A stretch of DNA of 64,000 nt from Collinsella aerofaciens (GTDB taxonomy: Bacteria > Actinomycetota > Coriobacteriia > Coriobacteriales > Coriobacteriaceae). The DNA lies in the NCBI RefSeq assembly GCF_009876115.1, contig NZ_WWSY01000004.1, positions 73,612 through 137,611 of the forward strand, written 5' to 3'. Below the pieces are notes generated by a model, which worked only from the letters and a program-made list of their open reading frames with translations, was not told the origin of the DNA and searched no databases. Positions 44,516 through 52,804 of this stretch are shown piece by piece; position 1 is the first letter of the stretch, and every line of letters begins with the position of its first letter. The position numbers were made by a program, and so were the translations under genes.

Positions 44516-44918
44516 GGCGCTCCCTTCGCCGGGATCTTATTGCCATCCAATACAGCACGATTGAAGCGTGCCATCAAAACATTCACGCAAAACAATACAC
44601 TCGCGCGGCCAAAGGCAGTAAACAGGCGGCGAACGGCACCATTGCAACAGGTCAGCCCCTACAACGCTTACAAGAGCTGACCAAAAGCTTGCCCAAGACG
44701 GACCCCCTCTACGGAAGTTCGCGACCACAGAACATAGAGTTAAACCGTTTCAATTAAAACTTCCGGACTTCTCGCTACGAAAACTGAGCCGTTCACCGAA
44801 TATTCCGTGCATTTCGCGGTATTATAGGGGCTGCATGTCATGTCCCTTTCGAAGGGTCGCCCGGCAATCGCCAGCCACGACCCCCAGACGGGACGCCAAC
44901 ACGATAGAGAGGAGAGGC
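44516..44918. other. Intergenic region between divergent RAYT and NifU-like genes
   Basis: These 403 bases hold no convincing gene. TATTAT at 44820-44825 could be a -10 for the NifU-like gene, but no good -35 is in place. A small hairpin CCCTT-TCG-AAGGG sits at 44844-44856 in the presumed leader. The frame from 44835 into the downstream gene is not used, because the strong ribosome site lies at 44908-44917. Confidence 0.4.
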
Positions 44919-45653
44919 ATGCAGTACTCACAGGAAGTGGAGAACATGTGCCCCGTTGCCAAGGGTGCATACCACGGCCCCGCACCCATCCCCGAGGAGG
45001 GCAAGTGGGTCCAGGCTAAGGAGATTTCCGACATCTCCGGTCTTACGCACGGTGTGGGTTGGTGCGCACCTCAGCAGGGCGCCTGCAAGCTCACGCTGAA
45101 CGTCAAGGACGGCATCATCGAGGAGGCCCTCGTTGAGACCATCGGCTGCTCGGGCATGACCCACTCTGCCGCCATGGCTTCCGAGATCCTTCCCGGTAAG
45201 ACCATCCTCGAGGCCCTCAACACCGACCTCGTCTGCGACGCCATCAACGTTGCTATGCGCGAGATCTTCCTGCAGATCGTTTACGGCCGCAGCCAGACCG
45301 CGTTCTCCGAGGGCGGCCTGCCCGTGGGCGCCTCCCTCGACGACCTCGGCAAGGGCCTTCGCTCTCAGGTCGGCACCATGTTCGGCACCAAGGCCAAGGG
45401 CGCTCGTTACCTCGAGCTCGCTCAGGGCTACGTCACCCGCATGGCTCTCAACGACAAGAACGAGATCATCGCATTCGAGTTCCTGAACCTCGGCAAGTTC
45501 ACCGACGCCGTCAAGGCCGGCAAGACCCCCGAGGAGGCCATCGCTGGCGCTATGGGCCACTATGGTCAGTGGGAGAACGCTGCCAAGTACATCGACCCGC
45601 GCACCGACGAGGAGACTCACTCCGTCGCCAGCGTGTTCCCGGTTCACGAGTAG
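44919..45653 (+). CDS. NifU-like iron-sulfur scaffold protein (partner of GGGtGRT protein)
   Basis: This 244-residue protein has a NifU/SufU-like core: GACKLTLNVKDGIIEEALVETIGCSGMTHSAAMASEIL parallels the scaffold pattern of an acidic beta strand followed by a Cys in a GxGC-type turn. Extra cysteines lie in ENMCPVAKG, GVGWCAPQQGAC and LVCDAIN. The ATG at 44919 follows GAGGAGAGG. The GGGtGRT gene begins 18 bp downstream, and that pairing is conserved in many anaerobes. A role in building or carrying an iron-sulfur cluster is inferred; the target is not known. Confidence 0.82.
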   Translation: MQYSQEVENMCPVAKGAYHGPAPIPEEGKWVQAKEISDISGLTHGVGWCAPQQGACKLTLNVKDGIIEEALVETIGCSGMTHSAAMASEILPGKTILEALNTDLVCDAINVAMREIFLQIVYGRSQTAFSEGGLPVGASLDDLGKGLRSQVGTMFGTKAKGARYLELAQGYVTRMALNDKNEIIAFEFLNLGKFTDAVKAGKTPEEAIAGAMGHYGQWENAAKYIDPRTDEETHSVASVFPVHE

Positions 45654-45671
45654 AAAGGGAGGGAAATAACT

Positions 45672-46676
45672 ATGACTGTTACGTTCGAAGGTTACGAGCG
45701 CCGCGCTGACAAGATCAACAAGTGCCTCGCCGACAACGGCATCGCCTCCCTCGAGGAAGCTCTGCAGATCTGCACCGACAAGGGCTTCAACCCGCGTGAG
45801 ATCGTCAACAACACCCAGTCCATCGCCTTCCAGAACGCCGAGTGGGCCTACACCCTCGGCTGCGCTCTCGCTGTCAAGCGTGGCGCCAAGACCGCTTCTG
45901 AGGCTGCCGCCATCATCGGCGAGGGCATCCAGGCCTTCACCGTTCCCGGCTCCGTCGCTGAGGACCGCAAGGTCGGTCTGGGCCACGGCAACCTGGGCGC
46001 TATGCTGCTCTCCGACGACACCGAGTGCTTCGCCTTCCTGGCCGGCCATGAGTCCTTCGCTGCCGCTGAGGGCGCTATCGGCCTGGCTCTGAACGCCAAC
46101 AAGGCTCGCAAGAAGCCGCTGCGCGTTATCCTTAACGGTCTGGGCAAGGACGCCGCCCAGATCATCGCCCGCATCAACGGCTTCACCTATGTGAAGACCC
46201 AGTTCGACTACTACACGGGCGAGCTCAAGGTCGTCGAGACCATCCCCTACTCCGATGGTCCCCGCGCTGCCGTTAACTGCTACGGCTCCGACGACGTCCG
46301 CGAGGGCGTTGCCATCATGTGGCACGAGAACGTCGACATCTCGATCACCGGTAACTCCACCAACCCCACGCGCTTCCAGCACCCCGTCGCTGGCACCTAC
46401 AAGAAGGAGCGCATCGAGGCTGGCAAGAAGTACTTCTCCGTCGCTTCTGGTGGCGGCACTGGCCGTACCCTGCACCCGGACAACATGGGCGCCGGCCCTG
46501 CCTCTTACGGCATGACCGACACCATGGGCCGCATGCACTCCGACGCCCAGTTCGCCGGTTCTTCCTCCGTGCCTGCGCACGTTGACATGATGGGTCTCAT
46601 CGGCATGGGCAACAACCCCATGGTCGGTGCCACTGTCGCCTGCGCTGTCGCCGTCGAGGAGGCCATCAAGGCCTAA
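45672..46676 (+). CDS. GGGtGRT family protein
   Basis: This 334-residue protein is named for the motif SVASGGGTGRTLHPDNMGAG near residue 260; other conserved-looking parts are VGLGHGNLGAMLL, LAGHESFAAAEGAIG and GSSSVPAHVDMMGLIGMGNNPMVGATVA. It has no signal peptide or obvious membrane helix. It is co-transcribed with the NifU-like gene, with GGGAGGG as ribosome site, and a terminator follows. The family occurs in strict anaerobes and its biochemical role is not established. The glycine-rich motif could bind a phosphate or cofactor. Strong translation signals and biased codon use suggest high expression. Confidence 0.88.
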   Translation: MTVTFEGYERRADKINKCLADNGIASLEEALQICTDKGFNPREIVNNTQSIAFQNAEWAYTLGCALAVKRGAKTASEAAAIIGEGIQAFTVPGSVAEDRKVGLGHGNLGAMLLSDDTECFAFLAGHESFAAAEGAIGLALNANKARKKPLRVILNGLGKDAAQIIARINGFTYVKTQFDYYTGELKVVETIPYSDGPRAAVNCYGSDDVREGVAIMWHENVDISITGNSTNPTRFQHPVAGTYKKERIEAGKKYFSVASGGGTGRTLHPDNMGAGPASYGMTDTMGRMHSDAQFAGSSSVPAHVDMMGLIGMGNNPMVGATVACAVAVEEAIKA

Positions 46677-46711
46677 TCGCGCCCGCGCGATGCTCATATA
46701 GTTGAGCTTTG

Positions 46712-46746
46712 GAGCCGCTACCTTTCGAGGTAGCGGCTCTTTTTGT
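46712..46746 (+). terminator. Intrinsic terminator after the GGGtGRT gene
   Basis: 12-bp stem GAGCCGCTACCT / AGGTAGCGGCTC with a TTCG tetraloop and a following TTTTTTG. Confidence 0.95.
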
Positions 46747-46932
46747 TTGCGCTGCTGCAGGGTGGCTAACGCCAATATATCAGTTGGGGCGATATACGAG
46801 ATGTGATGAAATGGAGCATCAGAACGCCCATGACGCCCACCTGCCATATGTGCCCTTTACCGATTTGCCGAGTCTTTGCGGCCCCATTGCCGATCACCCG
46901 TGCGACAATGCGCCGGACGAGAAAGGAATCCG

Positions 46933-48459
46933 ATGGAATCGACTGATGTACTGGTAATTGGATCTGGCATTGCGGGACTTTGCGCCGCCATCGAAGCGGC
47001 ACGCACGGGTGCAACCGTCACTGTGGCAAGCGCCGGCAAGACTATGAGTGGATCGAGCTTCTTCCCCGGAACCTGGGGCCTGGGGCTTATCGGACCCGTT
47101 AACGAAGACGACGAACAAGACCTCATCGACACCATCCAGACCGTTGGTGGCGGCGTCGCCGACCCCGAGCTTGTCCAGACGTTTGTCCGCGGCATTCCCC
47201 AGGCAATTACATGGCTCGAACGGGATCTGGGTGTTGAACTTCAACGCCCACAAAATGCCGAGAGCGCCCAGCAAAAGCAGTTTATCCCCTGCTTTGACCA
47301 CAAGACGCGCATGTGGCGCGGCCTCACCCGCAAGCCCCTTGAGGACGCTCTGACGACCCGAATCGAGTCACTCGGCATTCGCCTGCTCCCCCGCTATGAG
47401 CTTATCGACCTTGTTGAGGACACGAACGGTAGAATAACCGGAACCGTGCTCTACGACCTCACCGAAAATCAAATCGTGCCCTTTGCTGCCAAGGCCACGA
47501 TCATCGCAACCGGTGGCACAGGCGGCCTGTTCGAGCGCAGCCTTACGTCGGCTGATGTGCTCAGCTCCTCGCAGGCCATCGCGCTGGCGCACGGCGCAAC
47601 ACTTACTAATATAGAGTTCATGCAGATGATGCCCGGTTTCATCGAGCCCAAGCGCAACCTGGTCTTCAACGAGAAAACCTGGCGCTACGTACATGTAGAC
47701 CAGCCGGTAGATATTGCCGACGACAAGCTGGACGACCTGCTCGAGCAGCGCTCTGGATATGGCCCCTTCACTTCGCGCCTGGCTTCCCGCGCTATCGATC
47801 TCGCCATCGATCAGGCAGGCGCCGAAGGCCTGGCGCTCCACTACGACTTCCCGCGAGAGAATGTCCCCGAGTTTGTGCAGACCTTTGCCACCTGGCTACA
47901 AGACGAGCACGGCATCGCGCCGACCGACGAGATGCGCGTGGCGATGTATGCCCACGCCGCCAACGGCGGTATCAAAATCGACAAGACCGCGTACACGGGC
48001 GTTGAGGGCCTCTACGCCTGCGGTGAGGCAACAGGCGGCATGCACGGCGCCGACCGCATCGGCGGCTTGTCGAGCGCCAATGGCATCGTATTCGGGCGTA
48101 TCGCGGGCGCATCGGCGGCTCGAGCAGCACTGGACGCTCCCGAGGCGGCCGCTCCGATGGATATTGCCCACCCCCAGTATGGCATTGCCACAACAGATGC
48201 CGAACGCCTGACACACAGCCTTAAGCACACGATGAGCACCTATTGCATGATCAACAGGACCGAAGCAGGTCTATCCAAGGCCCTGCAACAGCTTGAAAGC
48301 CTGAAAGACGAGGCAACGGCGCTGAGCAAGCCGCATGCCAATGACAGCGAGATCGCAGCCCTCGCCCGCCTGCAATCGCAGAATCAGCTGGCAACGGAGA
48401 TGGTCAAAGCCATGCACAAGCGGACCGAAAGTCTCGGATCGCACTGCCGAGCGAATTAA
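46933..48459 (+). CDS. FAD-dependent oxidoreductase, fumarate reductase / aspartate oxidase family
   Basis: This 508-residue flavoprotein has an N-terminal FAD motif VLVIGSGIAGLCAAIEAARTG, ATIIATGGTGGLFERS in the middle, and the C-terminal second FAD site GLYACGEATGGMHGADRIGGLSSANGIVFGR. The His and Gly/Asp pattern AANGGIKID sits where NadB and FrdA carry substrate-binding residues. The soluble form without signal peptide, haem or FMN-attachment motif argues against a periplasmic flavocytochrome. It is a stand-alone gene; no nadA or nadC is near, so the substrate is open. The ATG at 46933 has GAAAGGAA upstream. Confidence 0.8.
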   Translation: MESTDVLVIGSGIAGLCAAIEAARTGATVTVASAGKTMSGSSFFPGTWGLGLIGPVNEDDEQDLIDTIQTVGGGVADPELVQTFVRGIPQAITWLERDLGVELQRPQNAESAQQKQFIPCFDHKTRMWRGLTRKPLEDALTTRIESLGIRLLPRYELIDLVEDTNGRITGTVLYDLTENQIVPFAAKATIIATGGTGGLFERSLTSADVLSSSQAIALAHGATLTNIEFMQMMPGFIEPKRNLVFNEKTWRYVHVDQPVDIADDKLDDLLEQRSGYGPFTSRLASRAIDLAIDQAGAEGLALHYDFPRENVPEFVQTFATWLQDEHGIAPTDEMRVAMYAHAANGGIKIDKTAYTGVEGLYACGEATGGMHGADRIGGLSSANGIVFGRIAGASAARAALDAPEAAAPMDIAHPQYGIATTDAERLTHSLKHTMSTYCMINRTEAGLSKALQQLESLKDEATALSKPHANDSEIAALARLQSQNQLATEMVKAMHKRTESLGSHCRAN

Positions 48460-48502
48460 ACTGGACACCTATCTAAAGCAAAACACAACTAATCGATATC
48501 TA

Positions 48503-48538
48503 TGGGCCCCGTGAACTCGAAGTGGCACGGGGCCCATT
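48503..48538. terminator. Strong hairpin after the FAD protein gene
   Basis: 12-bp perfect stem ATGGGCCCCGTG / CACGGGGCCCAT with a 12-base loop, 43 bp after the stop. It lacks a T-run, so termination may be partial; it could also be a regulatory element before dinD. Confidence 0.6.
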
Positions 48539-48620
48539 CGTGTCCGCACGGCAGCGTATCCTAATTCTGAATACAGAGCGGGCAAAGCCCGCATAGACAA
48601 TAGGCCAGCGAGGAGGAGAT

Positions 48621-49481
48621 ATGGACAGTAGAGATATCGAGAAGTGGCGTGTCAAACTTGATAGCTATGCCAATGTGGAAGACGGCGTTGAGTATTGGCT
48701 CGCACGCGATTTAATGGAACCCATGGGGTACACTCGATGGGAGAACTTTGCCGAAGTTGTTAAGAGGGCAAAAGTCTCGTGCGAAACAAACAAAACTCCA
48801 GTTGATTCCCATTTTCGTGACACCACGAAAATGGTAACTGCCGGTGTCGCCGCTCGCGCGGTTAAAGACTACAAACTTACGCGCTATGCATGCTATTTAA
48901 TCGCCCAGAACGGAGATTCAAACAAGCAAGAAATCGCGCTCGCACAGGCGTACTTCGCCGTGCAGACGCGCCGCCAAGAGCTCATAGAGCAGCGATTCGC
49001 AGAGATTCAGCGCTTGCAGGCGCGCCACTCGCTATCTGATTCAGAGAAACAGCTCTCGGGTATTGCGTTCAAACGCGGCGTGGACTCCAAAGGATTCGCA
49101 ATCATCAAGTCGAAGGGCGATGAAGCGTTATTCGGCGGCAAAAGCACGGCGGAAATGAAGCAACAGCTCGGCGTATCCAAGAGCTCGGCATTGGCGGACA
49201 GGCTAGCCGATGTTCTCATCAAAGCAAAGGACCTTACGAACTCGATGACGGCCTTCAACGCCGAGGAACACGACCTGTACGGTCTGGACCAGATCAAGCA
49301 AGAGCACGTCGAGAACAACACAAGCGTGCGTGGCAGCCTCATCGACCGCGGAATTGTACCCGAGAACCTACCGCCTGCCGAAGATACAAAGAAGCTCGAA
49401 CGTCGCGTGAAAGCAGACGAGAAAAAGCTCAAGGAGGGTACAGACGGATTCACCGACCCCCAGGGCAGGCTCGACTTGTAA
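48621..49481 (+). CDS. dinD: DinD-like DNA damage-inducible protein
   Basis: This 286-residue protein has the BRO-N-like N-terminal domain typical of DinD (YWLARDLMEPMGYTRWENFAEVVKRAK, VKDYKLTRYACYLIAQNGD) and the central DSEKQLSGIAFKRGVDSKGFAIIKSKGDEALFGG. In E. coli DinD inhibits RecA strand exchange and is SOS-induced; the role here is inferred by family. The start has GAGGAGGAG upstream. I saw no clear LexA box within the short leader. The gene stands next to a tRNA cluster, a common place for laterally moved genes. Confidence 0.88.
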   Translation: MDSRDIEKWRVKLDSYANVEDGVEYWLARDLMEPMGYTRWENFAEVVKRAKVSCETNKTPVDSHFRDTTKMVTAGVAARAVKDYKLTRYACYLIAQNGDSNKQEIALAQAYFAVQTRRQELIEQRFAEIQRLQARHSLSDSEKQLSGIAFKRGVDSKGFAIIKSKGDEALFGGKSTAEMKQQLGVSKSSALADRLADVLIKAKDLTNSMTAFNAEEHDLYGLDQIKQEHVENNTSVRGSLIDRGIVPENLPPAEDTKKLERRVKADEKKLKEGTDGFTDPQGRLDL

Positions 49482-49523
49482 AGCGTCTGTGCCCTTACGG
49501 GTTCGACCCCATGCGAGGTTAAC

Positions 49524-49555
49524 AAAAAAGACGGCCAACTTTCGCTGACCGTCTT
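49524..49555 (-). terminator. Terminator of the tRNA transcript
   Basis: On the minus strand AAGACGG pairs with CCGTCTT and is followed by TTTTTTG. It sits 10 bp beyond the 3' end of the last tRNA and also faces the dinD stop. Confidence 0.85.
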
Positions 49556-49564
49556 AACATGCTT

Positions 49565-49640
49565 TGGTGGGCCGTCAGGGGGTCGAACCCTGGACCTTGG
49601 GATTAAGAGTCCCCTGCTCTACCAACTGAGCTAACGACCC
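49565..49640 (-). tRNA. tRNA-Lys (CTT), copy 1
   Basis: On the minus strand a full cloverleaf is readable: acceptor GGGTCGT with ACGGCCC, D-arm TAGCTCAGTTGGTAGAGCA, anticodon loop CTCTTAA giving anticodon CTT, T-loop GGTTCGACCCC, and an encoded CCA end at 49565-49567. The body is identical to copy 2 at 49684-49759. Confidence 0.97.
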
Positions 49641-49683
49641 AAAGCTAAAGTCCGTCGTAGCGGACTTTAGAGGAGATATCGTG

Positions 49684-49759
49684 TGGTGGGCCGTCAGGGG
49701 GTCGAACCCTGGACCTTGGGATTAAGAGTCCCCTGCTCTACCAACTGAGCTAACGACCC
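49684..49759 (-). tRNA. tRNA-Lys (CTT), copy 2
   Basis: Same sequence and structure as the copy at 49565-49640, with anticodon CTT and an encoded CCA. The 43-bp spacer contains the short complementary stretches CTAAAGTCCG and CGGACTTTAG, which may be a processing hairpin between the tRNAs. Confidence 0.97.
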
Positions 49760-49781
49760 GATATCAACACGAAGCAAGAAC

Positions 49782-49859
49782 TGGGGTGGGTAAAGGGACT
49801 CGAACCCTCGACCTACGGGACCACAACCCGTCGCTCTAGCCAACTGAGCTACACCCACC
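49782..49859 (-). tRNA. tRNA-His (GTG)
   Basis: The minus strand reads GGTGGGTG at the 5' end, giving the extra G(-1) paired with C73, as is diagnostic for tRNA-His. The anticodon loop TTGTGGT gives anticodon GTG, the T-loop is GGTTCGAGTCC, and CCA is encoded at 49782-49784. It is the first gene of the three-tRNA transcript. Confidence 0.97.
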
Positions 49860-50024
49860 GTGTCCTGTGCGCTTCGCGCTCGACTATTATTGCAAGGAAC
49901 GCCACGCGATGCAAGCCCCAATTTTCAAGAATTTTGAAAAGAGTTTTTCGAGCGCGTTTCGAGCAATTCCCACCGGTTTCATAGGAGTAAACTTGCCCCA
50001 CTGCAAATGCTCGAAAGGACAAGC

Positions 50025-51206
50025 ATGAAAGAACTCTCCAATCGCACGGCAACATTTACCGATTCGGTCATCCGCCGCATGACGCGCATCTCCAATAAGT
50101 ATGGCGCCGTCAACCTGTCGCAGGGCTTCCCCGACTTCGATCCTCCGGCGCAGCTGCTCGAGAGCCTCAGCGCCATCGCGACCGACCCCAAGCCGCTCTA
50201 TCACCAGTACTCCATCACTTGGGGCTCCCAGGCCATGCGCGAGGCGCTCGCCGCTAAGCAGGAGCACTTTATGGGCATGCCGATCAACCCCAACGAGAAC
50301 ATCGTAGTCACCTGCGGCTCCACCGAGGCCATGATGGCCGCCATGATGACGGTTACGAACCCCGGAGACAAGGTCGTCATCTTCTCGCCGTTCTACGAGA
50401 ACTACGGCGCCGACACAATCCTTTCGGGTGCCGAGCCCATCTACGTGCCGCTCAACCCGCCCACGTTCGACTTCGATCGCGAGGTCCTCGAGGCGGCCTT
50501 CCGCGACAACGATCCCAAGGCCATCGTCCTGTGCAACCCTTCCAACCCCTGCGGCAAGGTCTTTACGCGCGAGGAGCTCACCTTAATCGCCGACCTCTGC
50601 AAAAAGTACGACGCCTACTGCATTACCGACGAGGTATACGAGCACATCGTCTACGCGCCCCACGAGCACGTCTATATGGCCACGCTGCCCGGCATGTTCG
50701 ATCGAACCATCAGCTGCAGTTCGCTGTCTAAGACGTACTCCATCACCGGCTGGCGTCTGGGCTACACCATCGCCCCGGCCCAGATCACCGAGCGCATTAA
50801 AAAGGTCCACGACTTCCTCACCGTGGGTGCTGCCGCTCCCCTGCAGGAAGCTGTCGTCACCGCCCTCAAATTCGACGACAGCTATTACCAGGAGGTCCTC
50901 GACCTCTACACCGCCAAGCGCGACCTATTCTGTCAGGGGCTCGATAGCATCGGTCTTGAGCACAACGTGCCGCAGGGCGCCTACTACGTGATGATGGATA
51001 TCTCGGAGTTTGGCTATGACAGCGACCTCGACTTCTGCGAGGACCTGGCCTCCAAGGTGGGCGTGGGCGCTGTTCCCGGATCGAGCTTCTTCCGCGAGCC
51101 CGTCAACCATCTGATTCGTTTCCACTTTGCCAAGCGAGACGAGACGCTCAACGCTGCGCTTGAGAACCTCAAGTCGCTACGTGATAAAATCAACCCGCGC
51201 GGGTAA
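50025..51206 (+). CDS. PLP-dependent aminotransferase, class I/II
   Basis: This 393-residue fold-type-I aminotransferase has VNLSQGFPDFDPPAQLLE, YHQYSITWGSQAMREAL, NPSNPCGKVFTREEL, the aspartate/tyrosine pair in ITDEVYEHIVY, and the PLP lysine in SSLSKTYSITGWRLGY, ending with the substrate Arg in HLIRFHFA. The SQGFPDFD and Y(H/S)QY patterns match the kynurenine/methionine/glutamine aminotransferase group. Exact substrates cannot be told from sequence. The ATG at 50025 has AAAGGA upstream; a longer frame to 50007 is unlikely. A terminator follows. Confidence 0.9.
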   Translation: MKELSNRTATFTDSVIRRMTRISNKYGAVNLSQGFPDFDPPAQLLESLSAIATDPKPLYHQYSITWGSQAMREALAAKQEHFMGMPINPNENIVVTCGSTEAMMAAMMTVTNPGDKVVIFSPFYENYGADTILSGAEPIYVPLNPPTFDFDREVLEAAFRDNDPKAIVLCNPSNPCGKVFTREELTLIADLCKKYDAYCITDEVYEHIVYAPHEHVYMATLPGMFDRTISCSSLSKTYSITGWRLGYTIAPAQITERIKKVHDFLTVGAAAPLQEAVVTALKFDDSYYQEVLDLYTAKRDLFCQGLDSIGLEHNVPQGAYYVMMDISEFGYDSDLDFCEDLASKVGVGAVPGSSFFREPVNHLIRFHFAKRDETLNAALENLKSLRDKINPRG

Positions 51207-51230
51207 GGACGGTCAGTAACTAAAGGCACT

Positions 51231-51273
51231 AAAGAAACCTCGTGAACCCGTTGGGCCATGAGGTTTCTTTTTA
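51231..51273 (+). terminator. Intrinsic terminator of the aminotransferase gene
   Basis: Stem AAAGAAACCTC with GAGGTTTCTTT and a following T-run (TTTTTA). It lies about 25 bp after the stop. Confidence 0.88.
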
Positions 51274-51342
51274 TAGCGACCTCATTTATTTTTTAGAGCG
51301 CTATACTTTAGTCACGGAGCAACTCGTCCAGAGAGGAATACT

Positions 51343-52233
51343 ATGGCAGAGCAGCAGCTTATCGGAGCGCTCGAGGCCGGCGGCACCAAGATGGTCTGCG
51401 CCACGGGCTATGCAGACGGCACGGTCCTGGAACGCGAGCAGATTGCGACCACGACCCCGCAGGAGACCGTTGAGGCCGTCAACGCATGGTTTGCCGACAA
51501 GGACATCGCCGCGCTGGGCATCGGCGCCTTTGGCCCCACCGCAGTCAACCCTGCCTCGTCCCAATACGGCAAGATCCTGGAGACGCCCAAAACGGCATGG
51601 CGCTACTTTGACCTGCTGGGCACCATCCAAAACGAGCTCAATATTCCCTGCGGCTACGACACCGACGTCAACGTCGCCTGCCTGGGCGAGGTCACCTTTG
51701 GTTGCGCCCAGGGCCTCACTGACGTGGTGTATCTGACCATCGGTACCGGCGTGGGCGCCGGCGTGCTCTCGGGCGGTAAGCTCGTGCACGGCATGATGCA
51801 TCCCGAGGCCGGCCACATCCTGGTCACGCGCGACCCGCGCGACACCATCGGCGAGCACAGCGGCTGCCCCTTCCACGACAACTGCCTCGAGGGCCTCATC
51901 GCCGGTCCCGGCGTCAAAAAGCGCTGGGGTGGCAAGAGCGCCGGAGAGATGGCCGATGGCCCGGAGGCCATGGACCTGCTCGCCGGCTATCTGGCGCAGG
52001 CGCTCATGACCTACATCCTGTGCTACGCACCGCAAAAGATCGTCATCGGTGGCGGCGTGGCCGACCACACCCCCATCGTGCCGCTCGCGCGCAAGAAGTG
52101 CGCCGAGATGCTCAACGGCTACATCGTCACGCCCGAGATGGCCGACATTGATAGCTATATCGTCAACAACAGCCTCGAGGGCAAACAGGGCATTATGGGC
52201 TGCTTGGCCCTGGGCGCTCAGGCGCTTCAGTAG
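51343..52233 (+). CDS. ROK-family sugar kinase, fructokinase type
   Basis: This 296-residue kinase starts with the phosphate-binding LIGALEAGGTKMVCA, has GIGAFGP, the ATP-site TIGTGVGAGVLSGGKL, and the zinc cluster HPEAGHI...HSGCPFHDNCLEGL that marks ROK proteins. The EAGGTK start and short length match fructokinases (ScrK/GmuE type) better than glucokinases. It phosphorylates a free hexose, probably fructose or mannose, in the cytoplasm. The start follows GAGAGGAA. It appears monocistronic, with its own terminator at 52316-52362. Confidence 0.88.
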   Translation: MAEQQLIGALEAGGTKMVCATGYADGTVLEREQIATTTPQETVEAVNAWFADKDIAALGIGAFGPTAVNPASSQYGKILETPKTAWRYFDLLGTIQNELNIPCGYDTDVNVACLGEVTFGCAQGLTDVVYLTIGTGVGAGVLSGGKLVHGMMHPEAGHILVTRDPRDTIGEHSGCPFHDNCLEGLIAGPGVKKRWGGKSAGEMADGPEAMDLLAGYLAQALMTYILCYAPQKIVIGGGVADHTPIVPLARKKCAEMLNGYIVTPEMADIDSYIVNNSLEGKQGIMGCLALGAQALQ

Positions 52234-52315
52234 CAGACGCACCCACAGGGCGTGGCGCGCCCGGCAAATCCGACCTACGGAACGACGCCACCACGCCTCA
52301 TATAAGCCCTCAAAT

Positions 52316-52362
52316 AAAAAAGGCCGCCTAGGACCAAACAATACGTCCTAGGCGGCTTTTTT
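52316..52362. terminator. Bidirectional intrinsic terminator
   Basis: Stem GCCGCCTAGGAC / GTCCTAGGCGGC flanked by A6 and T6. It serves the ROK kinase gene and the convergent VanZ gene; the VanZ stop codon (52348-52350) lies inside the stem. Confidence 0.95.
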
Positions 52363-52797
52363 GGCGCGCATCAGCGGCCGTAAGAGATATCGGAGCACAA
52401 CGCCCGTTGCCGCACCACAGCAGTCGATCATCACATCGGTGATCATGCCGGCGCGTCCCGGCACAAAGAGCTGAATCGTCTCGTCGATCGAGGGAATCAG
52501 CAGCAGGAACACCGCCGTGGGCAGCAGCACGTCAAAGGTGCGCCGGCCCTCAAAATCAAAGGCGTGCGTTGCCAAGATACCGAGCACCATATACTCGGTA
52601 AAATGCGCGCACTTGCGAACAACAAAGTTGGTCACCCATGCATATGGAAGTCCCACGCCGTGCAGGAAACCGCGGATAGCTTCCATGACTGTTAGGCTCA
52701 GCGAGCCCGACCCCGAGCCGGGAACCAGCGAATTGCCCCAGATCAAGAGCGCCATCAGGCAGGTCACGACCGCCCATTTTCGATTGATCTTAACCAT
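52348..52797 (-). CDS. VanZ-family membrane protein
   Basis: This 149-residue protein has four predicted membrane helices and the VanZ signature: FVVRKCAHFTEYMVLGILA and IDETIQLFVPGRAGMITDVMIDCCGAATGV. VanZ gives low-level teicoplanin resistance in enterococci, but most family members are uncharacterised membrane proteins, and nothing here points to a van cluster. It starts 7 bp after the upstream Ala-rich membrane protein gene ends, so the two are probably co-transcribed. Confidence 0.85.
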   Translation of the reverse strand: MVKINRKWAVVTCLMALLIWGNSLVPGSGSGSLSLTVMEAIRGFLHGVGLPYAWVTNFVVRKCAHFTEYMVLGILATHAFDFEGRRTFDVLLPTAVFLLLIPSIDETIQLFVPGRAGMITDVMIDCCGAATGVVLRYLLRPLMRAKKAA

Positions 52798-52804
52798 GCA
52801 GAAG

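Noticed and set aside
44928..46847. 639-codon minus-strand frame opposite the NifU-like and GGGtGRT genes
   Set aside because: Spans two well-supported genes and their terminator on the other strand; no domain, Val/Gly/Leu-rich shadow composition.
49565..49759. tRNA-Lys pair as an integration site with dinD as part of a prophage
   Set aside because: No integrase and no duplicated tRNA 3' end with mobile genes between; the two tRNAs are complete and 43 bp apart.
52348..52797. Glycopeptide-resistance locus because of VanZ
   Set aside because: No vanA/H/X/R/S-type genes nearby; VanZ-family proteins are common outside resistance clusters.
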